Origin: Lachnospiraceae bacterium
GTDB taxonomy: Bacteria; Bacillota; Clostridia; Lachnospirales; Lachnospiraceae
Direction of reading: 5' to 3'
NCBI GenBank assembly: GCA_030524635.1
Contig: JAUNGG010000016.1
Coordinates: 1-64,000 of the forward strand
DNA: 64,000 nt
Positions 52,033 to 61,477 of the stretch are shown piece after piece. The notes under the pieces were generated by a model. The model did no database searches. It was not told where the DNA came from and worked only from the letters and a program-made list of their open reading frames with translations. Positions within the stretch are counted from its first letter, which is position 1; each line of letters begins with the position of its first letter. The translations under genes were made by a program, and so were the position numbers.

Positions 52033-52283
52033 AGCGATTCCTCATTTCATATCTCATAAAACAGACATTCCGCGCTGCGGGCTGCCGCCTGCAGAAAGCA
52101 GCAAAGGAAAGCAGCAAAGTCAGGCCATCCGTTATCACAAAAAGGAGCCGCAAGCCAGCCCGGGAACCGTTTGTTTCCTTTCGGACGGAAGGCATGCTGC
52201 CCCTATTTGTCAATCAGGTTTCATCGTTACATTCCGTAGGTCTTCGCAAGGCCTGCTCCGGCGATAGGAGCCAATTCCTGCTC

Positions 52284-53984
52284 TTACTCTACGGAAATCA
52301 TATAGTAATACACCGGCTGTCCGCCGTTCTGAAGTTCGATCTCCACATCCGGGAACCGTTCGCCCGCCAGGGCAAGCAGCCCTTCGGCATCCTCCTCCGA
52401 TACATCAGCACCGTAATAAATGGTTACCAGCTCCGACTCTTCGTCGATCATAGCCTCCAGCGCCTTTAATGCAGCTTCCGGAATACTCTTATCCACAGCC
52501 AGCATACCCTGATCACCGATGGCCATGATATCACCCTCCGTAATGTCCATGCCGTCGATATTGGTGGTGCGGACTGCATAGGTGATCTGTCCGGTCTTTA
52601 CCCGCGCCATTTCAGCCTTCATATTTTCCAGATTCTCCTCCGCAGATAAATCCGGCATAAAGTTGATCAGCGCTGTGATTCCCTGGGGAACCGTCCTGGA
52701 GGGAACCACAATGATGTTCTTATCCTCCACCAGATATACCGCCTGCTCGGCTGCAAGGATGATATTCTTATTGTTTGGAAGAACGAAAATCGTATCCGCA
52801 TTCACATGATCCACTGCATTTAAGATATCTTCCGTGCTGGGATTCATGGTCTGTCCGCCCTCGATCAGATAGTCGGCGCCGATTCCCTTAAAGATTTCGG
52901 TTAATCCTTCTCCTACTGATACGGCGATAAAGCCAAATGGCTTTCTAGGCTTATCCTCTGTCTTCGCTGCCTTTTTCGCCTCATCTTCTGCTTTCTGCTG
53001 GGCTGCCACCTTTTCCGCATCCTGAATCAGCCGCTCCTGGTGCTCCTCACGCATATTGTCGATCTTCATGCGGGACAGAGAACCGTAGGTTAAAGCCTTC
53101 TCAAAGGCAAGTCCAGGGTGATTGGTGTGGACATGGACCTTTACCACATCCTCATCTGCCACCACAACGATAGAATCTCCAAGCTCCTCCAGATATGCCT
53201 TGAAGGAAAGCTCATCCTCATCGGTAAATTCTTTTTCTGTATTAATAATAAATTCGGTGCAGTAACCAAACTTGATATCTGCTGTGTCGATCTGAGACTT
53301 ATCCATCGGCGCAGAAACAGCAGCGCTGGCAGAAGTCGGCTTCGGCGTGCTCTCCACTGCCAGGGAGATCTCCTTCCCCTGAAGGCCGTCTAAGCAGCCC
53401 TTTAATACCTGCATCAGACCCTGGCCGCCGGAGTCTACCACACCGGCCTGCTTCAGTACCGGAAGCATCTCCGGTGTCTGGCTTAATACATAGTCGCCTT
53501 CCTCGATCACCTTCTCGCAGAATTCCAGAATATCATCTGTCTGCTCCGCCAGCAAAGCGGCCTTCTCGGACATCCCCTTCGCTACCGTCAGGATGGTTCC
53601 TTCCTTCGGCTTCATAACGGCCTTGTAGGCTGTTTCCGTAGCCCGGACAAAAGCGCTGGCAAGAATGGCGGTATTGATCTGCTGTACTCCCTTGATCTCC
53701 TTTGTAAATCCGCGGAATAACTGGGACAGGATAACGCCGGAATTACCTCTGGCGCCCCGCAGGGAACCGGAAGAGATGGCCTTTGCCAGCGCATCCATGG
53801 TAGGATTCTCAATGGCAGCCACTTCCTTTGCTGCGGACATGATAGTAAGCGTCATGTTGGTTCCCGTATCTCCGTCCGGAACGGGGAATACATTTAATTC
53901 GTTAATCCACTCCTTCTTCGCCTCAAGGCTGCTGGCTCCGGCTAAAAACGCCTTCTGGAGCAGTTTTGCATCAATGGTATTCAT
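52284..53984 (-). CDS. fakA: Fatty acid kinase FakA-type DAK2 protein (YloV)
   Basis: 566 aa. Kinase subunit that phosphorylates exogenous fatty acids held by FakB (DegV) proteins. The N-terminal DhaL/DAK2 domain has NVFPVPDGDTGTNMTLT (Mg-ATP aspartates) near residue 30 and the SLRGARGNSGVILSQLFRG segment. A Lys/Ala/Glu-rich linker lies near 340. The C-terminal part contains VLPNNKNIILAAEQA and VVPSRTVPQGITAL. ATG at 53984 has GGAGG upstream; an in-frame TTG eight codons earlier is less likely. Sixteen bases separate it from the Gls24 gene. Confidence 0.93.
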   Translation of the reverse strand: MNTIDAKLLQKAFLAGASSLEAKKEWINELNVFPVPDGDTGTNMTLTIMSAAKEVAAIENPTMDALAKAISSGSLRGARGNSGVILSQLFRGFTKEIKGVQQINTAILASAFVRATETAYKAVMKPKEGTILTVAKGMSEKAALLAEQTDDILEFCEKVIEEGDYVLSQTPEMLPVLKQAGVVDSGGQGLMQVLKGCLDGLQGKEISLAVESTPKPTSASAAVSAPMDKSQIDTADIKFGYCTEFIINTEKEFTDEDELSFKAYLEELGDSIVVVADEDVVKVHVHTNHPGLAFEKALTYGSLSRMKIDNMREEHQERLIQDAEKVAAQQKAEDEAKKAAKTEDKPRKPFGFIAVSVGEGLTEIFKGIGADYLIEGGQTMNPSTEDILNAVDHVNADTIFVLPNNKNIILAAEQAVYLVEDKNIIVVPSRTVPQGITALINFMPDLSAEENLENMKAEMARVKTGQITYAVRTTNIDGMDITEGDIMAIGDQGMLAVDKSIPEAALKALEAMIDEESELVTIYYGADVSEEDAEGLLALAGERFPDVEIELQNGGQPVYYYMISVE

Positions 53985-54000
53985 ATCACCGGTTTCCTCC

Positions 54001-54357
54001 TTAATCAATCACTCTCACACCTTCTACGTAGATGTTGATTTTGTCAACTTCCATTCCGGTGAATTCTTCAACTTTGTATTTCACATTTTCAATCAGGTTG
54101 TCAGCAACTGCACAGATGCTGACACCATAGGATACGATTACATGAAAATCAATGGTCATGTGATTATCTTTAATATCAACATTAATTCCATGAGTCAGGC
54201 TTTCCCGCTTTAACAGCTTTACCAGACCGTCCTTCATGCTGATCGCAGCCATGCCCACGATACCGAAACACTCCACTGCAGTGGTGCCTGCGTACATTGC
54301 AATCACATCAGGATTTATCTGGATTTCGCCCAGCTTATTATTGATTCGACCCCTCAT
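54001..54357 (-). CDS. Asp23/Gls24 family protein (YloU-like)
   Basis: 118 aa, cytoplasmic. Family linked to envelope stress and membrane scaffolding. Typical features: GEIQINPDVIAMYAGTTAVECFGIVG at the N-terminus, VDIKDNHMTIDFHVIVSYGVSI and a C-terminal NIYVEGV. ATG at 54357 with AGGAGG is chosen over a frame 13 codons longer. Upstream of fakA, as in Bacillus yloU-yloV; divergent from rpmB. Confidence 0.93.
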   Translation of the reverse strand: MRGRINNKLGEIQINPDVIAMYAGTTAVECFGIVGMAAISMKDGLVKLLKRESLTHGINVDIKDNHMTIDFHVIVSYGVSICAVADNLIENVKYKVEEFTGMEVDKINIYVEGVRVID

Positions 54358-54434
54358 ATTGTAGCCTCCTAAAGATTTATATTGACAAGTATACACTATT
54401 TTGCGAAAAAAAGAAATAAATTTTTAAATTTCAC

Positions 54435-54463
54435 TTGCTTTTTTTAGCGCTTTCTGTTAAGAT
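54435..54463 (+). promoter_or_regulatory. Promoter of rpmB
   Basis: TTGCTT (54435-54440), 17-base spacer and TAAGAT (54458-54463), 60 bases upstream of the start codon. Confidence 0.65.
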
Positions 54464-54522
54464 ACACTTGTTGTGGATTTTTGAAATAAGAATCCAAGTA
54501 CCGACAAAGGAGGTGCAAAGTC

Positions 54523-54708
54523 ATGGCTAAATGTGCAATCTGCGAAAAGGCTGCTCACTTCGGTAATGCTGTGAGCCATTCCCATAGAAGATCTAACAAG
54601 ATGTGGAAAGCTAACGTAAAATCTGTAAGAGTGAAGACCACTGGTGGCTCCCAGAAGATGTATGTATGTACTTCTTGCTTACGCTCCGGTTTAGTTGAAA
54701 GAGCTTAA
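54523..54708 (+). CDS. rpmB: 50S ribosomal protein L28
   Basis: 61 aa. Zinc-ribbon form: CAIC at residues 4-7 and CTSC at about 51-54. The AHFGNAVSHSHRRSN segment is the L28 signature. AAAGGAGG precedes the ATG. Monocistronic, with promoter and terminator on each side. Confidence 0.98.
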   Translation: MAKCAICEKAAHFGNAVSHSHRRSNKMWKANVKSVRVKTTGGSQKMYVCTSCLRSGLVERA

Positions 54709-54741
54709 TCAAAAGACTCTGTCATCAGAAACGTAATGAAT

Positions 54742-54768
54742 CCCCGACCATTGGGCCGGGGGTTTTTT
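54742..54768 (+). terminator. Terminator after rpmB
   Basis: CCCCG-ACC-ATT-GGGC-CGGGG hairpin followed by GTTTTTT, 34 bases after the stop codon. No T-run on the minus strand. Confidence 0.92.
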
Positions 54769-54794
54769 GCATTTTCTATTTGGTTTTGATCTGA

Positions 54795-54932
54795 TCAGCA
54801 GCAAAACAGGTTATACCCTACGATCAGACATGCGATAATAAAAATCAACGTGGTCAGCGTCACCGGAATAAACAAAAGGGTGACCATACCACAGCTAAAG
54901 CAAAACAGCATCAACCCATATACCCGCTTCAT
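54795..54932 (-). CDS. Small hydrophobic membrane protein
   Basis: 45 aa: MKRVYGLMLF, then two closely spaced hydrophobic stretches (to IFIIACLIVG) and a Cys-Cys end. The ATG at 54932 has AAAAGGAAGG upstream, while the longer frame has no site. Two membrane helices joined by a tight turn are likely. Unknown family. It may be the last gene of the gerW transcript, or independent. Confidence 0.6.
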   Translation of the reverse strand: MKRVYGLMLFCFSCGMVTLLFIPVTLTTLIFIIACLIVGYNLFCC

Positions 54933-55069
54933 AGGATATTCCTTCCTTTTGTCCTTATGAGATATCCTATGCGGGATGAATGAAATCCATTCCTGGTTGA
55001 TGCTGTTTTTCATAATTCCCTTATCAATTGCTTATGCTGCGGATAAAATGGCATGCCAGCGCATTATGA

Positions 55070-55471
55070 TTACTTCCCTGCCATCTCCTCCGCCGCTTCC
55101 ATAGCCTCCGGCGAGATCTCACCAGCTCCCTTCGGGCCGCCTACAAATTTATTTACCAGGTCAGGAACCATATCAAGAGCTTTGGTCACCGGATCCTGAT
55201 GGCGTACACTGACAAGCTTGGTGGCGCCGTTCTGGATCACAAGTACAGCGCTGGGGGTGATCTTGGCGCTCATGCCGCCGGCTCCGTTGTCCTTGTTCTT
55301 GCCGCCGTCTGCAAATGCCCCTGCCGCCATACCGCAGGATACGTCCACCAGCGGAAGGATAATGGCATCATCCACCTTAACGGCTTCTCCTACCACTGTC
55401 TTTGTGGTGACAAAATGATCCATGCCTTTAAAAAGAGCTTCTATTGTTGATGAAAAGTGATTATCTGCCAT
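55070..55471 (-). CDS. GerW/YtfJ sporulation protein
   Basis: 133 aa. In Bacillus, YtfJ (GerW) is a sporulation/germination protein made in the forespore. Recognised by the N-terminal TIEALFKGMDHFVTTKTVVGEA and the Gly-rich middle CGMAAGAFADGGK, then KITPSAVLVIQNG. It follows a DUF2953 gene by 15 bases; the ytfI-ytfJ pair has the same arrangement in Bacillus, supporting both calls. Confidence 0.92.
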   Translation of the reverse strand: MADNHFSSTIEALFKGMDHFVTTKTVVGEAVKVDDAIILPLVDVSCGMAAGAFADGGKNKDNGAGGMSAKITPSAVLVIQNGATKLVSVRHQDPVTKALDMVPDLVNKFVGGPKGAGEISPEAMEAAEEMAGK

Positions 55472-55486
55472 ATCAATCCTCCTGAT

Positions 55487-56536
55487 TTATGATTTCCCTG
55501 TTTGGGATTTTTTTGCAGTTTGCTTTCGGGAAGGGCGAAGCTGCCTCCACAACCGCTGCCGGATATTCCGGTCAAATAATAATCGCAGTACATATCCAAG
55601 CAGCTGTCCTATGCGGACATGCCCGCGGATGTGTATCTCCCCATCCAGAACAGCCTGATCGAAGACAGGATGGAGTATCAATATCTTATGCGTAAACGGA
55701 TAAAGCAGGCTGGCAGCAGAAAGAATCTGCCCCATCTGGTATGGATCCTGGATCCCGAAGGTGATCTCTGCCGTCCCTTTCCGCGGAAACAAGTGCTTTA
55801 AAATCTTCTTGATCTGCCGCAGAATCAGCTTCGCTGATTTTTGATTGGCAGGATCCTGGATGAAATCCTGAGCCATATCCCATTTTTCCTGCAGCCAGTG
55901 AATACGTTCTTCTGCTTGTTTTAGTTTACCACAAAATAACTGAATTGAAAACTTTAGTTTCGCAATTATGGAAGAAATTCGGTTCCGAAGGCGGCTGTAC
56001 AACCTTCGGAACATACGAAGCAGCCTTCCCTCCGCCTGGGTGTCCTGATTTACCGGCTGGCCTGACTGCTGATCTTCCTGACAGCTTTCAGCAGAATCGA
56101 TATCGCTGTCATTGGATAACACATGTTTCCGGTCTGTTTCAGGAGCATTTTGAGGCTCTGGAAGCCTTTGGTTCTCGGCCGGGGCATTCCTGCTGGTATC
56201 CTCACTGTGATCCGCGTTCGTCAGAATCTCATCTGTTCCCGACTCACCAGCGAAGTCATCCTCTTCGTTCTCTGCCCCAGCCATCTTCCAGATCGTCCGG
56301 CCAAATACCTTCACCGCGATCCGCAGCTCATCCTGATACTCTGCCGTGACGGAAAGGATCCACAGCAGCCAGGTGACTTTCACTCTGCCTTCCAGGTTTT
56401 TTCCCTGTTTTTTTCCATCTATTTGATAACGGATGGCAGAAAATAGCACGAAAAGCAGGATCCCGAGAATAATTCCCAGAATCCCCAGTAATATCCAGCC
56501 AATTATCTTTAAAATCAAGCAAAGTATATGAATCAT
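55487..56536 (-). CDS. DUF2953 membrane protein (YtfI-like)
   Basis: 349 aa. One strong N-terminal hydrophobic segment (about residues 3-34, Ile/Leu/Gly-rich). A beta-strand-rich stretch (KVTWLLWILSVTAEY) and a Glu/Asp/Ser-rich linker at about 90-170 follow. The C-terminal part with LRQIKKILKHLFPRKG and ILHPVFDQAVLDGEIHIRG is typical of DUF2953. Upstream of gerW as in Bacillus; a role in spore formation is likely but unproven. ATG overlaps the preceding stop as ATGA. Confidence 0.87.
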   Translation of the reverse strand: MIHILCLILKIIGWILLGILGIILGILLFVLFSAIRYQIDGKKQGKNLEGRVKVTWLLWILSVTAEYQDELRIAVKVFGRTIWKMAGAENEEDDFAGESGTDEILTNADHSEDTSRNAPAENQRLPEPQNAPETDRKHVLSNDSDIDSAESCQEDQQSGQPVNQDTQAEGRLLRMFRRLYSRLRNRISSIIAKLKFSIQLFCGKLKQAEERIHWLQEKWDMAQDFIQDPANQKSAKLILRQIKKILKHLFPRKGTAEITFGIQDPYQMGQILSAASLLYPFTHKILILHPVFDQAVLDGEIHIRGHVRIGQLLGYVLRLLFDRNIRQRLWRQLRPSRKQTAKKSQTGKS

Positions 56537-56886
56537 TCCGTCACACCCGAATCGTATTCCGCCAGCCCCAGGTAGCTTCTGAAATCAAAGCCTCCGGTAG
56601 CGCGGTAAATCTCATCCACCATCCGCCCCGCCAGCTGCAGCGCATCCTGATACCCCCAGGCGATCCCCAGAATCAGCAGTTCCCTTCCCGCCTGCCTGCG
56701 CCGTTCCTCCTCCTGGGGTGTGCAGACCTCTGCGGCTGGGTAGATATCCAGCAGATTCCTGGGATTGGCAGCCGGGACAATCACATAAGCAGATGCAGGG
56801 ACTGCCCCGGAGCGGATCTTCTGTATGATGGCAAATCTTTTTTTCTCTGCCATTTCACCGGTATAAAGCTTTTTATACCAAAGCAT
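56533..56886 (-). CDS. Unrecognised small protein between the 444-aa gene and DUF2953
   Basis: About 117 aa, soluble, mixed composition; no family recognised. It contains AYVIVPAANPRNLLDIYPAAEV and LGIAWGYQDALQLAGRMVDEIYRATGG. The ATG at 56886 has GGAG seven bases upstream; a GTG two codons earlier is possible. It overlaps the upstream gene by about 14 bases and the downstream gene by 4, so translation of the three is coupled and the products may cooperate. Confidence 0.75.
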   Translation of the reverse strand: MLWYKKLYTGEMAEKKRFAIIQKIRSGAVPASAYVIVPAANPRNLLDIYPAAEVCTPQEEERRRQAGRELLILGIAWGYQDALQLAGRMVDEIYRATGGFDFRSYLGLAEYDSGVTE

Positions 56887-58207
56887 CTTCACTCTCCATG
56901 ATCATACGAATCAAATCAACGCTGGCATTCTTTTCTGGAAGATCGGTACAGGCGGCTAAGGCGCCGCTGACAAACTGCCGGATCTCATCAGAGGAAGTAA
57001 AAAACATGGGAAGAACTGCCAGAAGCTTTGCCATCACAGCACGAACCACACACTTGGGCATTCCCTTCCATGCTGCTTCCAGATCAGCAAACAGCGGCTC
57101 ACACAGCTCTTCTACAGCCCTGCGGCTTAAAAGAATGCCTTCTTCTTCCCGGATCTCCTCCTGGTCTAAGGTCATAAAGGAGCTGGTAGAAAGAAGACGG
57201 TCAATCTTCCACAGCTTCTGATATTCTTCAGAAACCTTCTCCTTTGCCGGAACCGATTCCAGATCTGCCATCTCATAGGCGGACCACTGTTCATAGTAGC
57301 GCTCCTGCCTGCCTTCCATCTGGATCAGAAGATCATCCATCTCCTCCTCCGGCATGGAGTAATCCTTCTGGCTCATCTTCTCCCATACATTGGAAATGAT
57401 GGAATGGAACAAAGCTTCCTCCTGATTATCCATCAAGGTATCGGGACGGGTAAGGCAGATGACATAGAAATCATTGACCAGATCCATCATAATCATACAG
57501 TCAGAAGAAGCATTTGACAACATTTCTTCTGCCAGGGTCAGGCTGCTCTGCAGCTCCTGAAACTCTTCGGCAGTCATATTTTTATAATTGCCGCCCCGCA
57601 GCTTCTCCAGAATACGGTACAGTTCTTCATGTCCCGTTTCCATATCCTCAGGAAGCCCCAGCATCGCCTCGGTGCGGATCATGTAGATCACATCCTCCAG
57701 GCTCTTCTTGTCGGTGCCTTCATAGATGGACAGTGCCTGAGAGACCAGGGAGAAGAATTTTGCCTTGGTAAACCGCACCGGAAGCTGTTCCAGCACAGAT
57801 TTGATCCGCTCATTCTGCTCTGCACTTTCCTTCGCAGAAACGATGTATCTCATAATCTCATCCACCACAGCCTCATCATCGATCAGCGGATGGGTTTCCT
57901 CTGAAAATCGTCCCTCCATTCGATTCAGCACATGCTCATAGATCTGAAAACAGTCTACATAAGAAGTGATAACGGCCATTTCCTCAATGATCTGACGGCG
58001 CAGCACATCCAGTTCCTCTAACGGGTATTCCCCCTGCAGGAAGCGTCCTGTCAGGTTTAAAAAGGTATCCTGAAATCCGGCCTGCTGCTGTGACTGTACC
58101 GGAGTTTCTGAAAGCATCTCATAAAACATGTAGTCATTCAACACAAACCTGCTGTAAGCGTAGCGGCAGGCAGCTGCTAACATTCTTTTTCCATTTCGGT
58201 GTTCCAA
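56873..58207 (-). CDS. Unrecognised 444-aa alpha-helical protein
   Basis: 444 aa, no membrane segment or signal, almost entirely helical and Glu/Met/Leu-rich; no family recognised. It begins MEHRNGKRMLAAACRYAYSR and contains no nucleotide-binding or metal motif that I can see. It lies 18 bases downstream of cinA and overlaps the small gene that precedes DUF2953-gerW. The placement suggests a sporulation or house-keeping role in this lineage, but this is a guess. Confidence 0.8.
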   Translation of the reverse strand: MEHRNGKRMLAAACRYAYSRFVLNDYMFYEMLSETPVQSQQQAGFQDTFLNLTGRFLQGEYPLEELDVLRRQIIEEMAVITSYVDCFQIYEHVLNRMEGRFSEETHPLIDDEAVVDEIMRYIVSAKESAEQNERIKSVLEQLPVRFTKAKFFSLVSQALSIYEGTDKKSLEDVIYMIRTEAMLGLPEDMETGHEELYRILEKLRGGNYKNMTAEEFQELQSSLTLAEEMLSNASSDCMIMMDLVNDFYVICLTRPDTLMDNQEEALFHSIISNVWEKMSQKDYSMPEEEMDDLLIQMEGRQERYYEQWSAYEMADLESVPAKEKVSEEYQKLWKIDRLLSTSSFMTLDQEEIREEEGILLSRRAVEELCEPLFADLEAAWKGMPKCVVRAVMAKLLAVLPMFFTSSDEIRQFVSGALAACTDLPEKNASVDLIRMIMESEDALV

Positions 58208-58225
58208 AATTATATCCTCCTGAAT

Positions 58226-59473
58226 TTACCGATAATTATCTAAAATAGAGCGGCGAAGCAGATCCAGCGCCTTAACCACTGACTGCTCCCGGATCTTATT
58301 GCGGTCGCCCTTAAACTGGTATTTTTCTACGGTAACATTATCCTTTAAATAGCAGGCAATATAAACCAGTCCAACCGGCTTCTCATCCGTTCCGCCGTCA
58401 GGGCCGGCTAATCCGGTGATGGCGATGCACACATCCGCATCGGTAGCGAATACGCCGCCGGTTGCCATCTCCTTTGCGGTCTGCTCGCTGACAGCGCCGT
58501 ACTTTTTCAGAGTGCTCTTGCTGACACCCAGGATCTTGCGTTTGGATTTATTGGCATATGTAATAAATCCTTCCCGGAATACATCTGAAACACCGGGAAC
58601 ATTAACCAGACGGGCAGCCAGCATACCGCCGGTGCAGGATTCCGCCGTTGTTACGGTCAGCTCCAGCTTCTTTAGCAGCTTTACCACTGCCATCTCCAGG
58701 GTTTCATCTTCTTTTACGGAATAAACACTGTCGCCGAACCGCTTTTTGATCTCCTTCACCACCGGCTTGATCAGCTTGTCTGCTTCCTCCTCGCTGGCAG
58801 CCTTGGCAGTCACCCGAAGATGGACCTCACCGGTTTTGGCATAGGTGGCAATGGTGGGATTGGTCTGCTTGTCAATTAAGTCCAGCAGCGTATCCTCCAC
58901 ACGGCTTTCTCCCACGCCGCAGATCTTCACCATCTGGGACCGGATGATCTCCGGCTGAAGGTTCTGAAGATAAGGATACACCTGGTTCATAAACATGGGG
59001 ATCAGCTCGTTTGGCGGCCCAGGAAGAAGGATGGCGGATTTGCCGTACTTCTCCAGGATCAGTCCGGGAGCGGTGCCGTTGTCATTATCCAAAATCTTTG
59101 CGCCGTCCGGAACCATGGCCTGCTTCCAGTTATTGTCTGTGATCTGCTTATAAATGCTGTTTTTAAAATATTCCACCAGACGTTCCTTGGTGTGGGCATC
59201 CTCCACCAGCGGGAAGTCCATAACCTCGGAACAGACCTCCTTTGTCAGGTCATCCTCTGTAGGCCCCAGGCCGCCGCACAGAATCACGATATCCGAACGC
59301 TTTAAGGCAGTTCGGATCACTTCTGCCAGACGCTCCTTATTATCGCCCACCGTAACCTGATGATACATGGAAAGGCCCAAGAGGGCACATTTCTCCGCCA
59401 GAAACTGGGTGTTTGTATTTACAATATTTCCCAGCAGAAGCTCGGTTCCCACCGATATTAATTCGCAAACCAT
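58226..59473 (-). CDS. cinA: CinA, nicotinamide-nucleotide amidase / competence-damage protein
   Basis: 415 aa, two domains. The N-terminal MoaB-like (COG1058) part has ISVGTELLLGNIVNTN and GGLGPTEDDLTKEV. The C-terminal CinA domain has TTAESCTGGMLAARLVNVPGVS with the serine of the NMN deamidase active site. In Firmicutes it often precedes recA, but here it is followed by an unknown gene. Five bases separate it from pgsA. Confidence 0.95.
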   Translation of the reverse strand: MVCELISVGTELLLGNIVNTNTQFLAEKCALLGLSMYHQVTVGDNKERLAEVIRTALKRSDIVILCGGLGPTEDDLTKEVCSEVMDFPLVEDAHTKERLVEYFKNSIYKQITDNNWKQAMVPDGAKILDNDNGTAPGLILEKYGKSAILLPGPPNELIPMFMNQVYPYLQNLQPEIIRSQMVKICGVGESRVEDTLLDLIDKQTNPTIATYAKTGEVHLRVTAKAASEEEADKLIKPVVKEIKKRFGDSVYSVKEDETLEMAVVKLLKKLELTVTTAESCTGGMLAARLVNVPGVSDVFREGFITYANKSKRKILGVSKSTLKKYGAVSEQTAKEMATGGVFATDADVCIAITGLAGPDGGTDEKPVGLVYIACYLKDNVTVEKYQFKGDRNKIREQSVVKALDLLRRSILDNYR

Positions 59474-59478
59474 AATTC

Positions 59479-60021
59479 TTACATACTCCCTTCTGTCAGT
59501 ACCTTGTGATTCTTCATAATGTAATCAACTAATGAAATAATAGTAAGAGCTAATGCGATCCACACGCACAGAGTGGTGATCAGGGATAATGCCGGAATGT
59601 TTAAGATCAGCAGTATCACAGCGATCATCTGAAACGTGGTCTTAAATTTTCCCCAGTAGCTGGCGGCGATGACGATGCCGTTGTCCGATGCTACCAGGCG
59701 GAAGCCGCTGATAATAAATTCACGGCTGATAATGATAATGACCATCCAGGCAGGAAGCTGTCCCAGCTCGATCAGGCAGATCAGCGCCGAGCATACCAGC
59801 AGCTTATCCGCAAGCGGGTCCATAAACTTGCCGAAATTGGTAACCAGATTGTATTTTCTTGCGATCTTTCCGTCTAACAGATCGGTCAGACTGGCAATGA
59901 TAAAGATGGCAAGGGCAATGTAGCGGAATGTCAGGTTGCTTCCGCCCTGGTACAGAAGGAAAAATACAAAAAATGGGATCAAGATCACTCTTGCGGTAGT
60001 CAGTTTATTGGGCAGATTCAT
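59479..60021 (-). CDS. pgsA: CDP-diacylglycerol-glycerol-3-phosphate 3-phosphatidyltransferase
   Basis: 180 aa, about five membrane helices. Makes phosphatidylglycerophosphate from CDP-diacylglycerol. The CDP-alcohol motif is complete in LTDLLDGKIARKY and GKFMDPLADK (DG-x2-AR-x8-G-x3-D-x3-D pattern). AGGAGAGG precedes the ATG; the gene overlaps the end of rimO by 17 bases. Confidence 0.97.
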   Translation of the reverse strand: MNLPNKLTTARVILIPFFVFFLLYQGGSNLTFRYIALAIFIIASLTDLLDGKIARKYNLVTNFGKFMDPLADKLLVCSALICLIELGQLPAWMVIIIISREFIISGFRLVASDNGIVIAASYWGKFKTTFQMIAVILLILNIPALSLITTLCVWIALALTIISLVDYIMKNHKVLTEGSM

Positions 60022-61348
60022 CGTACACCTCTCCTATCAAATCATATTCTGCAGCTCCGATCACCTTGACACGGACGAAATCGCCGCTCATCAGCTCCAG
60101 GTCTGCATTGACAAAAATCAAACCATCTACATTGGGACTGTCCATGTAGGTGCGGCCCACATAGGCAGCTTCATCCGCCACCTTGCCCTCGATCATCACA
60201 TCCAGGATGCGTCCCACCATAGACTCCGATTTTTCGAAGACGATCTCCTGCTGCAGCTCCATGATCTCATCCCGCCGTTCCTCCTTAAGCTCCTGAGGAA
60301 TCTGGTCCGGAAGCAGAGCTGCAGGGGTGTCCTCCTCCAGAGAATAGGGGAATACGCCAAGACGTTCAAACTCCATCTCATCCACAAAAGCCATCAGCTC
60401 CTCATGGTCCTCTTCGGTTTCTCCGGGGAATCCAGAAATCAGGGTAGTGCGGATGGCAATATCCGGGATCTCCCGCCGCAGCTTTTCAATGATATCCCGC
60501 AGCTCCTGCTGGTTCGTCCTGCGCCCCATCCGCTTTAAAACAGCATCACTGGCGTGCTGGATGGGCATGTCCAGATAGTGGCAGATCTTATCCTCCTCCT
60601 TGATCACCTGGATCAGTTCATCGGTGATCTCCTCCGGATAGCAGTACTGGATGCGGATCCACTGGATGCCCGGGATCGCTGCAAGCTCTCTGAGGAGAGC
60701 CGGAAGCCTTTTTTCACCATACAAGTCCACACCATACAATGTGGTTTCCTGGGCCACCAGGATCAGCTCCTTAACGCCTTCCCCGGCAAGCTCCTTCGCC
60801 TCCTGGATCAGCTCCTCCATGGGAACACTGCGGTACCTTCCCCGCAGAGAAGGGATGATACAGTAGGTACAATGCTTATCGCAGCCCTCTGCGATCTTTA
60901 AGAAGGCATAATGCCCCCCTGTGGTCATCATACGGCCGGAGGTGGTCTTCGGCAGCAGGTCAATGTCATGGAAACAGGAAATATGGGTCTCCTTTCCTGC
61001 CAGAACCGTCTGGATGACCCTGGCAATCTCATCATAGGTGGAGGTTCCTAGAATTCCATCCACCTCCGGGATCTCTGTCAGGATCTCATCCTTGTAGCGC
61101 TGCGCCAGGCAGCCGGTGACAATCAGAGCCTTGCAATTGCCGGACTCTTTATACTGGGCCATTTCCAGGATCGTGTTGACACTCTCCTCCTTGGCATCCC
61201 CGATGAAGCAGCAGGTATTCACCACAATAATATCTGCCTCATCCTCAGAATCCGTGAAGGAAAAGCCTTCCTTTCCCAGCACTCCCAGCATCTTTTCCGT
61301 ATCCACCAGGTTTTTATCACAACCCAGTGAAACAAATAATATTTTCAT
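60005..61348 (-). CDS. rimO: Ribosomal protein S12 methylthiotransferase
   Basis: 447 aa. Radical SAM enzyme that adds a methylthio group to an Asp of S12. The N-terminal UPF0004 domain carries three cysteines (SLGCDKN, NTCCF, VTGCLAQRY). The radical SAM core has CDKHCTYCIIP near residue 155, and a C-terminal TRAM domain ends at VIGAAEYDLIGEV. Length and TRAM placement fit RimO rather than MiaB. Coupled to pgsA by a 17-base overlap. Confidence 0.95.
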   Translation of the reverse strand: MKILFVSLGCDKNLVDTEKMLGVLGKEGFSFTDSEDEADIIVVNTCCFIGDAKEESVNTILEMAQYKESGNCKALIVTGCLAQRYKDEILTEIPEVDGILGTSTYDEIARVIQTVLAGKETHISCFHDIDLLPKTTSGRMMTTGGHYAFLKIAEGCDKHCTYCIIPSLRGRYRSVPMEELIQEAKELAGEGVKELILVAQETTLYGVDLYGEKRLPALLRELAAIPGIQWIRIQYCYPEEITDELIQVIKEEDKICHYLDMPIQHASDAVLKRMGRRTNQQELRDIIEKLRREIPDIAIRTTLISGFPGETEEDHEELMAFVDEMEFERLGVFPYSLEEDTPAALLPDQIPQELKEERRDEIMELQQEIVFEKSESMVGRILDVMIEGKVADEAAYVGRTYMDSPNVDGLIFVNADLELMSGDFVRVKVIGAAEYDLIGEVYDESAQ

Positions 61349-61425
61349 AATCGCGTTCTAATCCTCAGTTTCTTGTGATGTAATTTGTAATAGAAATCAT
61401 GTAACTGCTTTCACATATAAGCCAA

Positions 61426-61472
61426 TTAAAGGAGGGCCTTACAAAACGAATCTGTTCGCAATCCCTCCCTTT
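61426..61472 (-). terminator. Possible terminator after rpoZ
   Basis: AAAGGAGGG (61428-61436) can pair with CCCTCCCTTT (61463-61472) with one bulge, and an inner CGAA/TTCG hairpin lies between them. The trailing T-tract on the minus strand is weak, so termination may be partial. Confidence 0.4.
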
Positions 61473-61477
61473 GTTCT

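Noticed and set aside
52033-52283. Possible small gene or RNA between recG and fakA
   Set aside because: No frame with a ribosome-binding site, no terminator with a T-run and no recognised RNA motif were found; a GGCTCC/GGAGC hairpin alone is not enough.
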